Source of the DNA: Luteimonas cucumeris
Lineage (GTDB): Bacteria; Pseudomonadota; Gammaproteobacteria; Xanthomonadales; Xanthomonadaceae
NCBI RefSeq assembly: GCF_007830035.1
Contig: NZ_VLKN01000006.1
Span: 186,001 to 250,000 of the forward strand
Direction: 5' to 3'
Length of the DNA stretch: 64,000 nucleotides
The notes beneath the pieces are model-generated. The model saw only the letters and a list, made by a program, of their open reading frames with translations. It was not told the origin of the DNA and ran no database searches. Shown piece by piece: positions 33,965 to 41,709 of this stretch. The position numbers and the translations under genes are program-made. Positions within the stretch are counted from its first letter, which is position 1, and every line of letters begins with the position of its first letter.

Positions 33965-34055
33965 ATAGGGCGCAATAACCGAAGGGCATTGCGCCGAATG
34001 GCAACCCGAAGGTCGCGACATCCGGCGCATTACGCCTGCGGCTAATGCGCCCTAC
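33965..34055. repeat. GTAGGGCG...CGCCCTAC palindrome, copy B
   Basis: ATAGGGCGCAATAACCGAAG, GGGCATTGCGCCGAATGG and GGCGCATTACGCCTGCGG are followed by CTAATGCGCCCTAC. Near-identical to copies D (38614) and G (56518), with variation mainly in the loop between the two inner GGCGC/GCGCC motifs. Confidence 0.8.
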
Positions 34056-34164
34056 CCGTGGTTTTCGCCGGGCCATCGCGCACCGGGATGGTTTGCTCCG
34101 GCTCAGCCTTCTAGCTTTGCCGTGACATGGATCCGCCCATGCCAGCCAAGCGAACGGCCGGCAC

Positions 34165-34374
34165 GCCTTGCGAAGAGCCGCTGACGCCTTTGCGAATCCG
34201 TTCCGACCCTTCCGTAAGCCACCGGCGCCCTTCTGGAAGCCGATTCCCGCCTTCGCGAATCCAGGAATTGCCTTCCCGATAACCCGGATCGCCTTCCCGA
34301 AGGCAAAAACCGGTTTCGCGATGGATCGGCTTGCCTTCCGGAAGGCAAAAATCGCCTTCGCGAAGGGTCGCCGC
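34165..34374. repeat. Ten-unit array of palindromic cores phased at exactly 21 bp
   Basis: Units begin at 34165, 34186, 34207, 34228, 34249, 34270, 34291, 34312, 34333 and 34354, each opening with a version of GCCTTCSCGAAGSC whose centre is self-complementary (for example CTTCGCGAAG, CTTCCGGAAG). The 7-base linkers differ, yet the 21-base period never slips. Because 21 is a multiple of three, every frame reads as heptads; on the minus strand the pattern is xFxKAxx, on the plus strand AFxKxxx. No start with a convincing RBS was found on either strand, so it is listed as a repeat. Confidence 0.85.
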
Positions 34375-34887
34375 GGCTTATTCAATACCGCACAGGGTTC
34401 CACCGTATGGAAAAACAACAAGCCGCCCGGACGCGGCTCGCGTGGTGGTGCCGGCGTGCGCGATCAGCCGGTCGCGGCTGCCGCGGTGCAGTGATCGTGC
34501 CCGCGGCCGCGATATGTCCAATGCGCTTGCCCCACGAACCAAGCCCCGCCTTCCCACGCGCGGTGTCCAATTCCAACGGCGGCAACCCGCCAGCCGACTT
34601 CCGCCTCACCCGTGGGAAGGGTTGAGCCGCAGGCGATACCCATCGCCCGCAAGCAGCGGCAAGGGCGTTGCCGCCTCCCGGGCCGCAATGCACAAGTCGT
34701 TCGGCAGGGCGGAACCGCCGAAGGCGTTTCCACCCTGCGGCATCCAGAGCACGTCGGCGCATTGTGCCTGCGAACAAAGTGCTCTACGACGCTGCGACAA
34801 GACAGCTTGACGAGGGTCGCGCCATCGCCCGAATATCGATTGCTCGCCCTTTCTATGGGGCCTATCAGCGTTAGGCGGCAGGAAATT
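34375..34887. other. Gene-free stretch before the AlbA-domain gene
   Basis: About 510 bases without a credible gene. It contains a loose inverted pair CCTTCCCACG (about 34550) / CGTGGGAAGG (about 34611) and a diverged GTAGGGCG-type palindrome. GC drops sharply from about 34,850 on. TTGACG at 34807-34812 with GAATAT at 34831-34836 is a weak promoter candidate for the next gene. Confidence 0.5.
34702..34790. repeat. Diverged GTAGGGCG-type palindrome, copy C
   Basis: GGCAGGGCGGAACCGCCGAA, GGCGTTTCCACCC, GGCGCATTGTGCCTGCGAAC and GTGCTCTAC follow the layout of the family with many substitutions. It marks the left edge of the low-GC gene. Confidence 0.5.
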
Positions 34888-36288
34888 ATGCAAGTACGTG
34901 AAGTTTCCAAAGAAGACGCACTGGGCCTTTCATCTCAGCCAGAAGGTCACTTCTATGATCGCAAGGCATCCCAGATCAAAGGAGCCAAGCTTCAGAAGAT
35001 CGTGTGTGCATTCGCTAACGCAGATGGAGGCGATGTCTATATAGGGATCGCAGACGACAAAGATGAAGCAGTCTCAGAAAAGCGTTGGGCTGGGGCTCCC
35101 ACAATGGAAGAGTACAACCAGCTCGTCCAGTCGACGCTGGAGATAGTGCCATCACCACCCATCACTATGGAGTTTCTCAAGTCTTCGCTTTCTGAGAACT
35201 ACATACTTCATATTCAAGTTGAGAAAAGCCAGTCTGTACATCAAACGTCCGACGGCACTGTGTATGAGCGAAAGGGGGCGCAGTCATTACCAATCAAGGA
35301 AGCAGATCGAATCACCGCTTTGGGGTTCGCGAAAGGAGCTTCCTCTTATGAGGACATGCAAATCGCCTCTGCGGACGCAGAGGACGTAGTCGATTCTGAG
35401 GAGATCAGGATATTTCTTAACGACTACTCTCCCAAGACTGATCCTCTTGACCTGTCGCTCAATAAAGGTCTGATCGACAGACGTACATTCAAACCAAAAG
35501 CTTGCGGTCTCTTACTATTTTCAAATGATCCAAGCGGCGTGGTTCCAAAGAAATGTTCTGTGAAGATCGTTCGCTATGAGACAAAAGAAGATGATCCCGA
35601 AAGAGATCATCTGGCGTTCGCGGAAACTGTCGAAGGGCCACTCTTCCCTCTCATCAAGAAGTCCGTTGAACGGGTCACGGAAATCATGTCATCGATTAGT
35701 GTCTGGACCACTGAGGGCGCCAAGTCAATGGAGTATCCCCCTGAGACGCTCTGGGAGATCATGGTGAATGCGGTTATACATCGAGATTACTCAGTCTCCG
35801 ATGATGTGCAGATTCTCATCTTTGACAACCGCATTGAGGTGCTCAGCCCTGGTCGCTTGCCCGGCTTCGTGAGTAGGGAGAACATACTTGACGTCCGCTA
35901 TGCGAGAAATCCAAAGATCGTGGGGATGCTTTCTAAGTACAAAGACGCTCCTAACAAAGACATTGGCGAGGGCTTGAACACGGCTTTCCAGAAGATGAAA
36001 GAGTGGAAAATGAGAAACCCTGAGATTCTTGAAGAAGAAAACTACGTTCGCGTAGTAATTCCTCATGCATCTCTCGCCACTCCGCAAGAGGCAATCATGG
36101 AGTTCTTGTCAAAGAACGACACCATCACGAACAGGCAAGCTCGCGATATCACCGGTATCAAGAGCGAGAATGCTGTGAAGTCGGAATTCTACAGGCTTCG
36201 CGACGCTGGGAAGATTGAGATGATCCCGGAACTCAAAGGAAACAAGGCAGCTTGGCGTCTGACGGGAAATAACTTGGACTTCGTCTAA
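34888..36288 (+). CDS. AlbA_2/Schlafen-type ATP-binding regulator
   Basis: The 466-residue protein has an N-terminal AlbA_2 (Schlafen-like) domain with GHFYDRKASQIKGAKLQK and CAFANADGGDVYIGIADD (about residues 20-55), a middle region, a HATPase_c_4-type domain with the N-box EIMVNAVIHRDY, IFDNRIEVLSPGRLPG and GEGLNTAFQ, and a C-terminal winged helix (FLSKNDTITNRQARDITGIKS). This is the architecture of annotated ATP-binding or RecG-like transcriptional regulators, often on genomic islands; the activity is not established. AGGAAA five bases before ATG 34888 sets the start. Base composition and codon use are far more AT-rich than all neighbours, a sign of recent acquisition. It stands alone. Confidence 0.85.
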   Translation: MQVREVSKEDALGLSSQPEGHFYDRKASQIKGAKLQKIVCAFANADGGDVYIGIADDKDEAVSEKRWAGAPTMEEYNQLVQSTLEIVPSPPITMEFLKSSLSENYILHIQVEKSQSVHQTSDGTVYERKGAQSLPIKEADRITALGFAKGASSYEDMQIASADAEDVVDSEEIRIFLNDYSPKTDPLDLSLNKGLIDRRTFKPKACGLLLFSNDPSGVVPKKCSVKIVRYETKEDDPERDHLAFAETVEGPLFPLIKKSVERVTEIMSSISVWTTEGAKSMEYPPETLWEIMVNAVIHRDYSVSDDVQILIFDNRIEVLSPGRLPGFVSRENILDVRYARNPKIVGMLSKYKDAPNKDIGEGLNTAFQKMKEWKMRNPEILEEENYVRVVIPHASLATPQEAIMEFLSKNDTITNRQARDITGIKSENAVKSEFYRLRDAGKIEMIPELKGNKAAWRLTGNNLDFV

Positions 36289-36394
36289 CAAGTCATTCAA
36301 GCCGAATCGCCTCATGATTGCATCGGAACCAAGCACCACTAGGCGGGTAGGCTTAACTCAGGAATCAAGCCGCACACACAGATCGAGGCTATCC

Positions 36395-37258
36395 ATGAGT
36401 ACTCCCAAAGCCATGGCCCTTGCGCTGCTTCTCATGTTCAGCAGCAGCGTTGGAGCGCAGCAACCCGCGCCGGCCATCGAAGCATTCACGAGTCATGGCG
36501 CGAAAATTGGCGTCAGGGTGTTCCATCCTTCGCTCGACAGCGACAAGCCACGAAGCGCCCTGGTCCTGTTTCATGGCGGCGGCTGGAATGAAGGCGAAGC
36601 AGGCTGGATGGACGCGATCGCCACGCAGTACGCCGATCTCGGAATGGTCGCCATATCGGTCGACTATCGTTTGTCGCGTGACGGCATCACGCCATTCGAT
36701 GCGGTTGCCGACGCGAGAAACGCCATCCGCTGGGTTCGTCGGGAAGCGGCGAGGCTCGGTATCGATCCGAACAAGGTTGCGGCCTTGGGCACCTCGGCAG
36801 GCGCACACCTTGCCGCTTCGGCTGCCATATTCGACGAACCATGGGGCAGCGATATTTCCTCCGTACCGAACGCACTGGTGCTTCGCTCGCCCGCTGTTTC
36901 CGTGGCGACCTCGACATGGTTCCAGAAGCTGTCCGGGGGAGTGTCCCAAGCCGCGGCGCTATCGCCCGTCCTGCATGTCCGCGCAGGCTTGCCGCCGATG
37001 ATCCTGCTGCAGGGAGAGGAAGACAACGTGACTCCGGCTTCAGGCGCCAGGCAGTTCTGCCAGCGCATGCAGGCGCGCGGCAATACCTGCGAACTGAAGG
37101 TATATCCGGGAGTGGGCCATCTTTTCACGCGCAACCTGGCGAGCCAGGAGTTTCCGAATTACGACGCCATCGACAAGGGCGTCAGCAAGGATGCGAGCGA
37201 TGCGGGCATCGCATTTCTGAGAGAGCGTGGTTTCATTGTCGATGCGGATGCGCCCTGA
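36395..37258 (+). CDS. Exported alpha/beta hydrolase (esterase/lipase type)
   Basis: The 287-residue protein has a signal peptide (MSTPKAMALALLLMFSSSVGA|QQ) and an HSL-like alpha/beta hydrolase fold: oxyanion motif LFHGGGWNEGE (about 61-71), nucleophile in GTSAGAHLAASAA (Ser about 134), acid in GEEDNVTPASGA, and histidine in GVGHLFTRNL. Substrate unknown; small esters are likely. ATG 36395 is chosen for the signal peptide; a start at 36314 would add an unrelated polar lead. GC is normal again, so the acquired segment ends before it. Confidence 0.85.
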   Translation: MSTPKAMALALLLMFSSSVGAQQPAPAIEAFTSHGAKIGVRVFHPSLDSDKPRSALVLFHGGGWNEGEAGWMDAIATQYADLGMVAISVDYRLSRDGITPFDAVADARNAIRWVRREAARLGIDPNKVAALGTSAGAHLAASAAIFDEPWGSDISSVPNALVLRSPAVSVATSTWFQKLSGGVSQAAALSPVLHVRAGLPPMILLQGEEDNVTPASGARQFCQRMQARGNTCELKVYPGVGHLFTRNLASQEFPNYDAIDKGVSKDASDAGIAFLRERGFIVDADAP

Positions 37259-37309
37259 TCATTAATTCAAACCGAGCTGCTTCGGGGCGTCGGGTGCGGA
37301 GGACGACGG

Positions 37310-37819
37310 ATGAACGAGTTGGCTGATTTCCTGACGGCCCGTGGCTACCTGCGAGTGCCACTCACCCGCAGCGGAGTAGGGCACTTCCATACGGCCGGCA
37401 CACTCAACGGACGCCCGGTCGAGGTGCTGGTGGACACGGGAGCCGCCTGCACGGTCGTCGCGATGTCGGTAGTCGAGGCGCTCGGCCTGCCGTCGGAATG
37501 GCTGGATGGCGAGGCAGGCGGCGCGGGTGGGGCGCTCGACCAGTACCGCGTCGACGGTGCGGAGCTGCGGCTTGGTTCGTTCATCCCGCAACTGGCCGGC
37601 CCGGTCGGATTGGACTTCGAACAGGTGAACGCGCCGCTGCGTGCGCAGGGATCGACCGAGGTGGACGTGATTCTAGGTGTGGACGTGTTCGATGCGCACG
37701 CGGCCGTGATCGACTACGTCAGTCAGTCGCTGTTTCTGAGAGAGGTGGCATCTAAGCTTGACGCTGCGGCGACTGACACGCATTCAAATTCGACTAACCG
37801 GTCGACGACTGGCCAGTGA
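37310..37819 (+). CDS. Retropepsin-like aspartyl protease domain protein
   Basis: The 169-residue protein is a single retropepsin-like domain: FHTAGTLNGRPVEVLVDTGAACTVVAMS carries the DTG active-site triplet (Asp about residue 43), and VDVILGVDVFDAHAAVIDY is the matching flap-and-loop half with the Gly-containing ILG motif. Active enzyme would be a homodimer. No signal peptide is visible, unlike many periplasmic members. Its stop lies 26 bases inside the convergent GST gene. Substrate and role unknown. Confidence 0.75.
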   Translation: MNELADFLTARGYLRVPLTRSGVGHFHTAGTLNGRPVEVLVDTGAACTVVAMSVVEALGLPSEWLDGEAGGAGGALDQYRVDGAELRLGSFIPQLAGPVGLDFEQVNAPLRAQGSTEVDVILGVDVFDAHAAVIDYVSQSLFLREVASKLDAAATDTHSNSTNRSTTGQ

Positions 37820-38450
37820 AAACCGCCAGTTGCGCGTCGAAAGCACGCTTGTATGCAGGTCGCGCTTCGCCGCGGGCCACGTAGGCGGCGAGGTTCGGAT
37901 ATTCGTCCAGCATGTCCGACGATGCTTTCAGTCTGAGCAGCACCGACACCATCATCAGGTCGCCTGCGCTGAACGCGCCTTCGAGCCAGGCGGCGTCGCC
38001 GAGGCGATTGGACAGCTGATGCAGCCGATCACGGATGCGGTCCTCGACCGCAGGCATGCGTTGCTCGGTCCAGGGCTTGTCGCGCTCGAGCAGCTTCGCG
38101 TTCTGGCGTTCCAGGATCGGCGGCTCCACGGTGTTGAGCGCGGCGAACATCCATGCGATCGCGCGCATGCGGGCATGGGCATCGTCGGGCAGTAGTCCGA
38201 CATGGTGTTCGGCGAGGTGGAGCACGATCGCGCCGCTTTCGAACAGGCGCAGATCGCCTTCTTCGTAGGTCGGGATCTGGCCAAAAGGATGCAGCGCCAT
38301 GTGCGCGGCTTGCCTCATCGCCTTGAACGAGACAAGGCGCACCTCGTAAGGCTGACCCACTTCCTCCAGCGCCCAGCGGATGCGTGTGTCGCGCGCCAGC
38401 CCCCGGCCGCGGTCGGGTGAGCTTTCAAAAGCGGTGATGGTGGGATTCAT
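37794..38450 (-). CDS. Glutathione S-transferase family protein
   Basis: The 218-residue protein has an N-terminal thioredoxin-like GST domain (TRIRWALEEVGQPYEVRLVSF, FGQIPTYEEGDLRLFESGAIVLHLAEHH with the cis-proline and ES glutathione contact) and an all-helical C-terminal domain with the N-capping motif GAFSAGDLMM. It probably conjugates or reduces small electrophiles with glutathione in the cytoplasm. ATG 38450 (MNPTITAFES) is preferred over a start six codons upstream. The window also holds gorA. Confidence 0.87.
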   Translation of the reverse strand: MNPTITAFESSPDRGRGLARDTRIRWALEEVGQPYEVRLVSFKAMRQAAHMALHPFGQIPTYEEGDLRLFESGAIVLHLAEHHVGLLPDDAHARMRAIAWMFAALNTVEPPILERQNAKLLERDKPWTEQRMPAVEDRIRDRLHQLSNRLGDAAWLEGAFSAGDLMMVSVLLRLKASSDMLDEYPNLAAYVARGEARPAYKRAFDAQLAVFTGQSSTG

Positions 38451-38613
38451 GGCAAGACTCCAGGTCATTTCATGACGCGATCGCGCGTGACTTTGGTAGG
38501 GCCGATTGCCCTGCCTTCATGTCAGCGACGAATGACTGCACCGGAATTCGACAAGCAAGACCAAGGCAATGCTCCAGCCGCATCGCAATCATTAAAGCCG
38601 AACCTGCAGCCAG

Positions 38614-38707
38614 GCGTAGGGCGCAATAGCCGAAGGGCATTGCGCCGAATGGCCGCCCGAAGGTCGCCGCATCCGGCGCATTACGCCGATGGCTAATGCG
38701 TCCTACG
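38614..38707. repeat. GTAGGGCG palindrome, copy D
   Basis: It opens GGCGTAGGGCGCAATAGCCG, contains GGGCATTGCGCCGAATGG and closes GGCTAATGCGTCCTACGA. It lies between the GST and GFA genes, in a 285-base gap that shows nothing else. Confidence 0.8.
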
Positions 38708-38753
38708 AGACTGGAACCGGCGCCAGCGGGTCATGCCATACAATGAGTCCGCG

Positions 38754-39146
38754 TTACTCCTCGAAGCGACTCGTTCCGTCGCGATCGCGTTCGAACCGTT
38801 TCGCGAGTGGAAACGGTGGCAGCCAGGATTCGCGGCGGATGGTCCAGAGTTCGTAGGTAGGCCTGAACTGGTCGGGGGCATCCAGGCAGCCCAGGCTCAG
38901 TTCGATTTCGTCCGCGGTGCGCGCGAAAACAGGCGAGCCGCAGCGGGGGCAGAAACAGCGCCCGTTGTAGTCGCGTGCTTCTCCATCGATCGTCACTGCA
39001 TCCTGGGGGAATATCGCGGAGGCGTGGAAAAGGGCGCCATGGTGCTTGCGGCAATCCAGGCAGTGGCAAAGGCCGACCCGGTAGGGGCGTCCCGACGCCA
39101 CGAACCGGACCTTGCCGCACTGGCAACCGCCGGTGAACCGATCCAT
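38754..39146 (-). CDS. GFA/Mss4-fold zinc protein
   Basis: The 130-residue protein is a GFA (glutathione-dependent formaldehyde-activating enzyme-like) domain with the zinc ligands in GGCQCGKVRF (Cys8, Cys10), LCHCLDCRKHHG and CFCPRCGSPVF. Family members are zinc proteins of unclear activity; the original formaldehyde assignment is not generally valid. The start ATG 39146 gives MDRFTGGCQCG. It stands alone between repeats. Confidence 0.88.
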   Translation of the reverse strand: MDRFTGGCQCGKVRFVASGRPYRVGLCHCLDCRKHHGALFHASAIFPQDAVTIDGEARDYNGRCFCPRCGSPVFARTADEIELSLGCLDAPDQFRPTYELWTIRRESWLPPFPLAKRFERDRDGTSRFEE

Positions 39147-39257
39147 GCTGCGTCTCCTCGAGAACCAGGTGGGCGCAATGTGTACAACGATGGCACTGTT
39201 GTTTCAATTGCCCGCCATGGCGGCATCCTTCGCCAGTCAACGCTGATCAAGTCCCGG

Positions 39258-39310
39258 ATCGTCATCCGGCGTCCTTCGACAAGCTCAGGATGAGCGAGCC
39301 GGGATCCAGC
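39258..39310. repeat. GTCATCC palindrome with GTCCTTCGACAAGCTCAGGA core
   Basis: The same layout as at 31921-31972: GTCATCCGGC, GTCCTTCGACAAGCTCAGGA, TGAGCGAGCCGGGATCCAGC. It lies upstream of a small exported protein gene. Confidence 0.7.
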
Positions 39311-39380
39311 TTTCAGCCTGCAGCAGGCATAAGATCACGCCTGGTATGCCATCCATCCATCCATCCCGTAAGGAGACAGC

Positions 39381-39872
39381 ATGAAGTCAGTATTCGTTGC
39401 ACTGTTGGCAGTGGCGACGCTGCAGGCCACATCTGCATCCGCTGGGCCGGCAGGGCAGTCGCCTTTGGCCGGTCGTTGGGCGCTGGAGGTAGGCAGCTTG
39501 CCGATGCCGCCCGAAGCGCGGCCGAAGAGCGTCGACCTCGATTTCCGCGACGTCGCAGGCGGCAAGTGGACGACCCGCGTCGAGATCGTCGACCAGAAAG
39601 ACAACAGGATGCACTCGGAATCCACGCTGTCCCTCGACGGCACGCCGGGTCGCGCTTCCGGCACCTACTGGGTGGATGTCATCGCCGCGAAGATGCCTGC
39701 CCCGAACGTGCTGGTGATGCAGTTCGTCTACGAGGGCATTCCCAGGTCCACGCGGGTCTACTCCGTCAGTGCCGATGGCAAGGTGCTGACCGAGACCGAG
39801 GCCTATTTCAAGGAAGACGGGACGCCGATGATGCGCACCGCCTTGTTCAAGCGCGTGCCTGGCGAGTCCTGA
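39381..39872 (+). CDS. Exported protein of unknown function
   Basis: Not recognised. The 163-residue product has a signal peptide (MKSVFVALLAVATLQATSASA|GP) and a compact, beta-rich mature part of about 140 residues with LAGRWALEVGSLPMPPEARPKSVDLDF, WTTRVEIVDQKDNRMHSEST and GIPRSTRVYSVSADGKVLTET, a pattern like lipocalin-type or single-domain periplasmic proteins. AAGGAGAC stands before ATG 39381. No operon partner. Confidence 0.7.
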   Translation: MKSVFVALLAVATLQATSASAGPAGQSPLAGRWALEVGSLPMPPEARPKSVDLDFRDVAGGKWTTRVEIVDQKDNRMHSESTLSLDGTPGRASGTYWVDVIAAKMPAPNVLVMQFVYEGIPRSTRVYSVSADGKVLTETEAYFKEDGTPMMRTALFKRVPGES

Positions 39873-39963
39873 AGGACCAGGTTCAAGCTTTCGTTGTTTC
39901 TCTGGAGCGGGCATCGCTTCGCGACCCGGCATGATGCGCGCGTCAGAAAATCCCGGGGGTCAC

Positions 39964-40335
39964 ATGACAATTCAGACAAGCTCACTCGTCGCCTTCGCCC
40001 ACGTCGCCGATGTGCAACGCAGCATCGATTTCTATGCTGATCTGGGCTTCAAGGTGTCCAATCGTGTTGTTCCTGAAGGCCACTCGGCCCCGATCTGGGC
40101 ATGGCTGGAGAGCGAGAAGGCGAACCTGATGGTCGGGCTGGCGTCGGGGCCGATCGATGCGTCACAGCAGGCCATCCTCTTCTACCTGTACTACGACGAT
40201 ATCAAGCATACGCACGCGGCCCTGGCGGAACTCGGCCATGCCACGGGCGCGATCTACTATCCGTTCTACATGCCCGGTGGCGAGTTCAGGCTGGAAGATC
40301 CGGACGGCTATGTGCTGATGCTGGCGCAGGTCTGA
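39964..40335 (+). CDS. VOC (glyoxalase/bleomycin-resistance) superfamily protein
   Basis: The 123-residue protein is a single VOC domain: VAFAHVADVQRSIDFYADLGFKVSN, an internal half FYLYYDDIKHTHAALAELGH, and the end GGEFRLEDPDGYVLMLAQV with the metal-type glutamate. Members include dioxygenases, lyases and drug-binding proteins; activity cannot be assigned. ATG 39964 follows GGGGGT; an ATG at 39931 would add eleven residues. Confidence 0.82.
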   Translation: MTIQTSSLVAFAHVADVQRSIDFYADLGFKVSNRVVPEGHSAPIWAWLESEKANLMVGLASGPIDASQQAILFYLYYDDIKHTHAALAELGHATGAIYYPFYMPGGEFRLEDPDGYVLMLAQV

Positions 40336-40360
40336 GGAAACGCTGAAAAGTATTCGACCG

Positions 40361-40386
40361 TCACCCCGGCGCAAGCCGGGATGACG
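40361..40386. repeat. GTCACCCCGGC palindrome
   Basis: CGTCACCCCGGC-GCAA-GCCGGGATGACG has a 12-bp stem with one mismatch and a GCAA loop, lying between the convergent VOC and phytase genes. Confidence 0.75.
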
Positions 40387-40410
40387 ACTTTGGCAATGGA
40401 GGTCCCCCCC

Positions 40411-41550
40411 TCAGCCTTCGCAAGCTACCTTCAAGCCCAGCGTGGCCGCGATGTCGCGCCAGTCGAACGCGCCGACGCCCATGTCGTCGTGCACCGCGTA
40501 GAACACGCCCTGGGGGAAACGTTTCGTCGCGCCCTGGTGCAACCACACGCCATCGGTATTGCCGACGGTCTCGCCGGCGAACGCGCCGAGGTGCGCAAGC
40601 GTGGCGCGATCCCAGACGTGGAACAGGCTGCGGTCCTTGAACTGGTCGGTGGTGATCCAGTAGCCGCTGCCGTCGGTGCATTGCCACAGCGCGATGCCTT
40701 CGGCCTGCGCCTTGAACATCCCGAGGCCGAGCGTGCGTCCGCGGAAGCGCCCGTCCATGCCGTATTCGCGCACGGCAGTGCCGGTGGCGAGATCTTCCTC
40801 GGCGATCAGCAGGCGGTCGTGCGCCGCGTCGCCCCACAGCGATTCGGGAACGCGGATCGCGCCCGCCGCCGTGGTGTCGCCGACGGTACCGGCGAGGGTC
40901 GCGGCCACGCGATCGCCATCGATGGAAACCGCATAGCGTTTGAAGCGCGCGCCCAGTTCGGCCAGCGGCGGCGGGATCTCGTCGCCGCGCGCATCCTCGC
41001 CGGCCATGTAGGCATCGCTGACCAGCACGTCGAAGCGGTTCGCGCCGGTCGGGTGCAACCAGAGCCCATAAGGCTTCTGCAGGTCGGCATCGCCGAAGCT
41101 GCCCAGCGATTGCATCCCCGGCAGGCGCAGCACCTGCACGCGATGGTTGTCGCGTTCGACCACGAACACCAGGTCGTCATGCACGAAGATGCCGTTGGGG
41201 CGGTCGAACTGTCCCGGCCCCGTGCCGCGGCTGCCGCGCGCCCCCAGCGCGGCGCCGGTGTCGCCGTCGTAGGCGACGAGGTGGCCGCTCTTCTTGCCGG
41301 TGGCCAACAGCAGCGCGCTGCCATCGGGCGCCATCCACAACGCCGGCGAATCGATGTTGTCCTGCGGCGTCAGTGGGGTGACGAAGGCTTCCTTCACTAC
41401 CCGGTGCGCGATGCCGCTGCCGGCCAGCATCGGATCGACCTCGGCGGTCTCGTCGGGTTCGCGATCGACCGCGGGCGTCGCACAACCGGGAAGCAGCGCC
41501 GCGAAACAAAGGGACAGAAGGATCGGCGCCAAGGCGTGATGAGGGGACAT
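40411..41550 (-). CDS. Beta-propeller phytase (3-phytase), lipoprotein
   Basis: The 379-residue protein looks like a calcium-dependent beta-propeller phytase, which releases phosphate from phytate. Typical blocks are DNIDSPALWMAPDGSALLLA, GQFDRPNGIFVHDD, ERDNHRVQVLRLPG, QKPYGLWLHPTG, RLLIAEEDLATGTAVREYG, KAQAEGIALWQCTDGSGYW and GNTDGVWL. The N-terminus LSLCFAALLPGC has a plausible lipobox, so it should be anchored at the outer membrane or periplasm. ATG 41550 is chosen for the signal; the frame is open far upstream but antisense to the receptor gene. It is divergent from a TonB-dependent receptor, a pairing known for phytate use. Confidence 0.85.
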   Translation of the reverse strand: MSPHHALAPILLSLCFAALLPGCATPAVDREPDETAEVDPMLAGSGIAHRVVKEAFVTPLTPQDNIDSPALWMAPDGSALLLATGKKSGHLVAYDGDTGAALGARGSRGTGPGQFDRPNGIFVHDDLVFVVERDNHRVQVLRLPGMQSLGSFGDADLQKPYGLWLHPTGANRFDVLVSDAYMAGEDARGDEIPPPLAELGARFKRYAVSIDGDRVAATLAGTVGDTTAAGAIRVPESLWGDAAHDRLLIAEEDLATGTAVREYGMDGRFRGRTLGLGMFKAQAEGIALWQCTDGSGYWITTDQFKDRSLFHVWDRATLAHLGAFAGETVGNTDGVWLHQGATKRFPQGVFYAVHDDMGVGAFDWRDIAATLGLKVACEG

Positions 41551-41627
41551 GCGGACTCGTAGATGACGGAAAGACGAAGTTTGTATCACCATCCGGTGTC
41601 GGAATTGTTGCGGAACGCGCCCTGCCA

Positions 41628-41648
41628 TGACAGGCACGCGACTGTCAC
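41628..41648. promoter_or_regulatory. Dyad TGACAG-N8-CTGTCA and possible Pho box
   Basis: The 160-base divergent region between phytase and receptor holds TGACAG (41628-41633) and CTGTCA (41642-41647), an 8-base-spaced dyad. On the plus strand CAGGCAC-GCGA-CTGTCAC (41631-41648) has the two-heptamer, 11-base period of a PhoB box (consensus CTGTCAT-N4-CTGTCAT; 5 and 6 of 7 matches). Phosphate control would suit a phytase. This is inference. Confidence 0.35.
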
Positions 41649-41709
41649 ATGGCCGCAATGCGATCCCTTTACATCTGCGCGATTCATTTCTTACGGAACC
41701 GCGCCACAG

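Noticed and set aside
34165-34374. CRISPR array
   Set aside because: The repeat period is 21 bases with variable 7-base linkers, far too short for repeats plus spacers, and no cas gene is present.
33954-34421. A minus-strand frame encoding Phe/Lys heptads over the 21-bp array
   Set aside because: It starts at TTG without an RBS and its end reads through a palindromic repeat; since the period is a multiple of three, any frame gives heptads. Kept as a repeat finding only.
36314-36394. Upstream extension of the alpha/beta hydrolase
   Set aside because: The added residues are polar and hide the signal peptide that starts at 36395.
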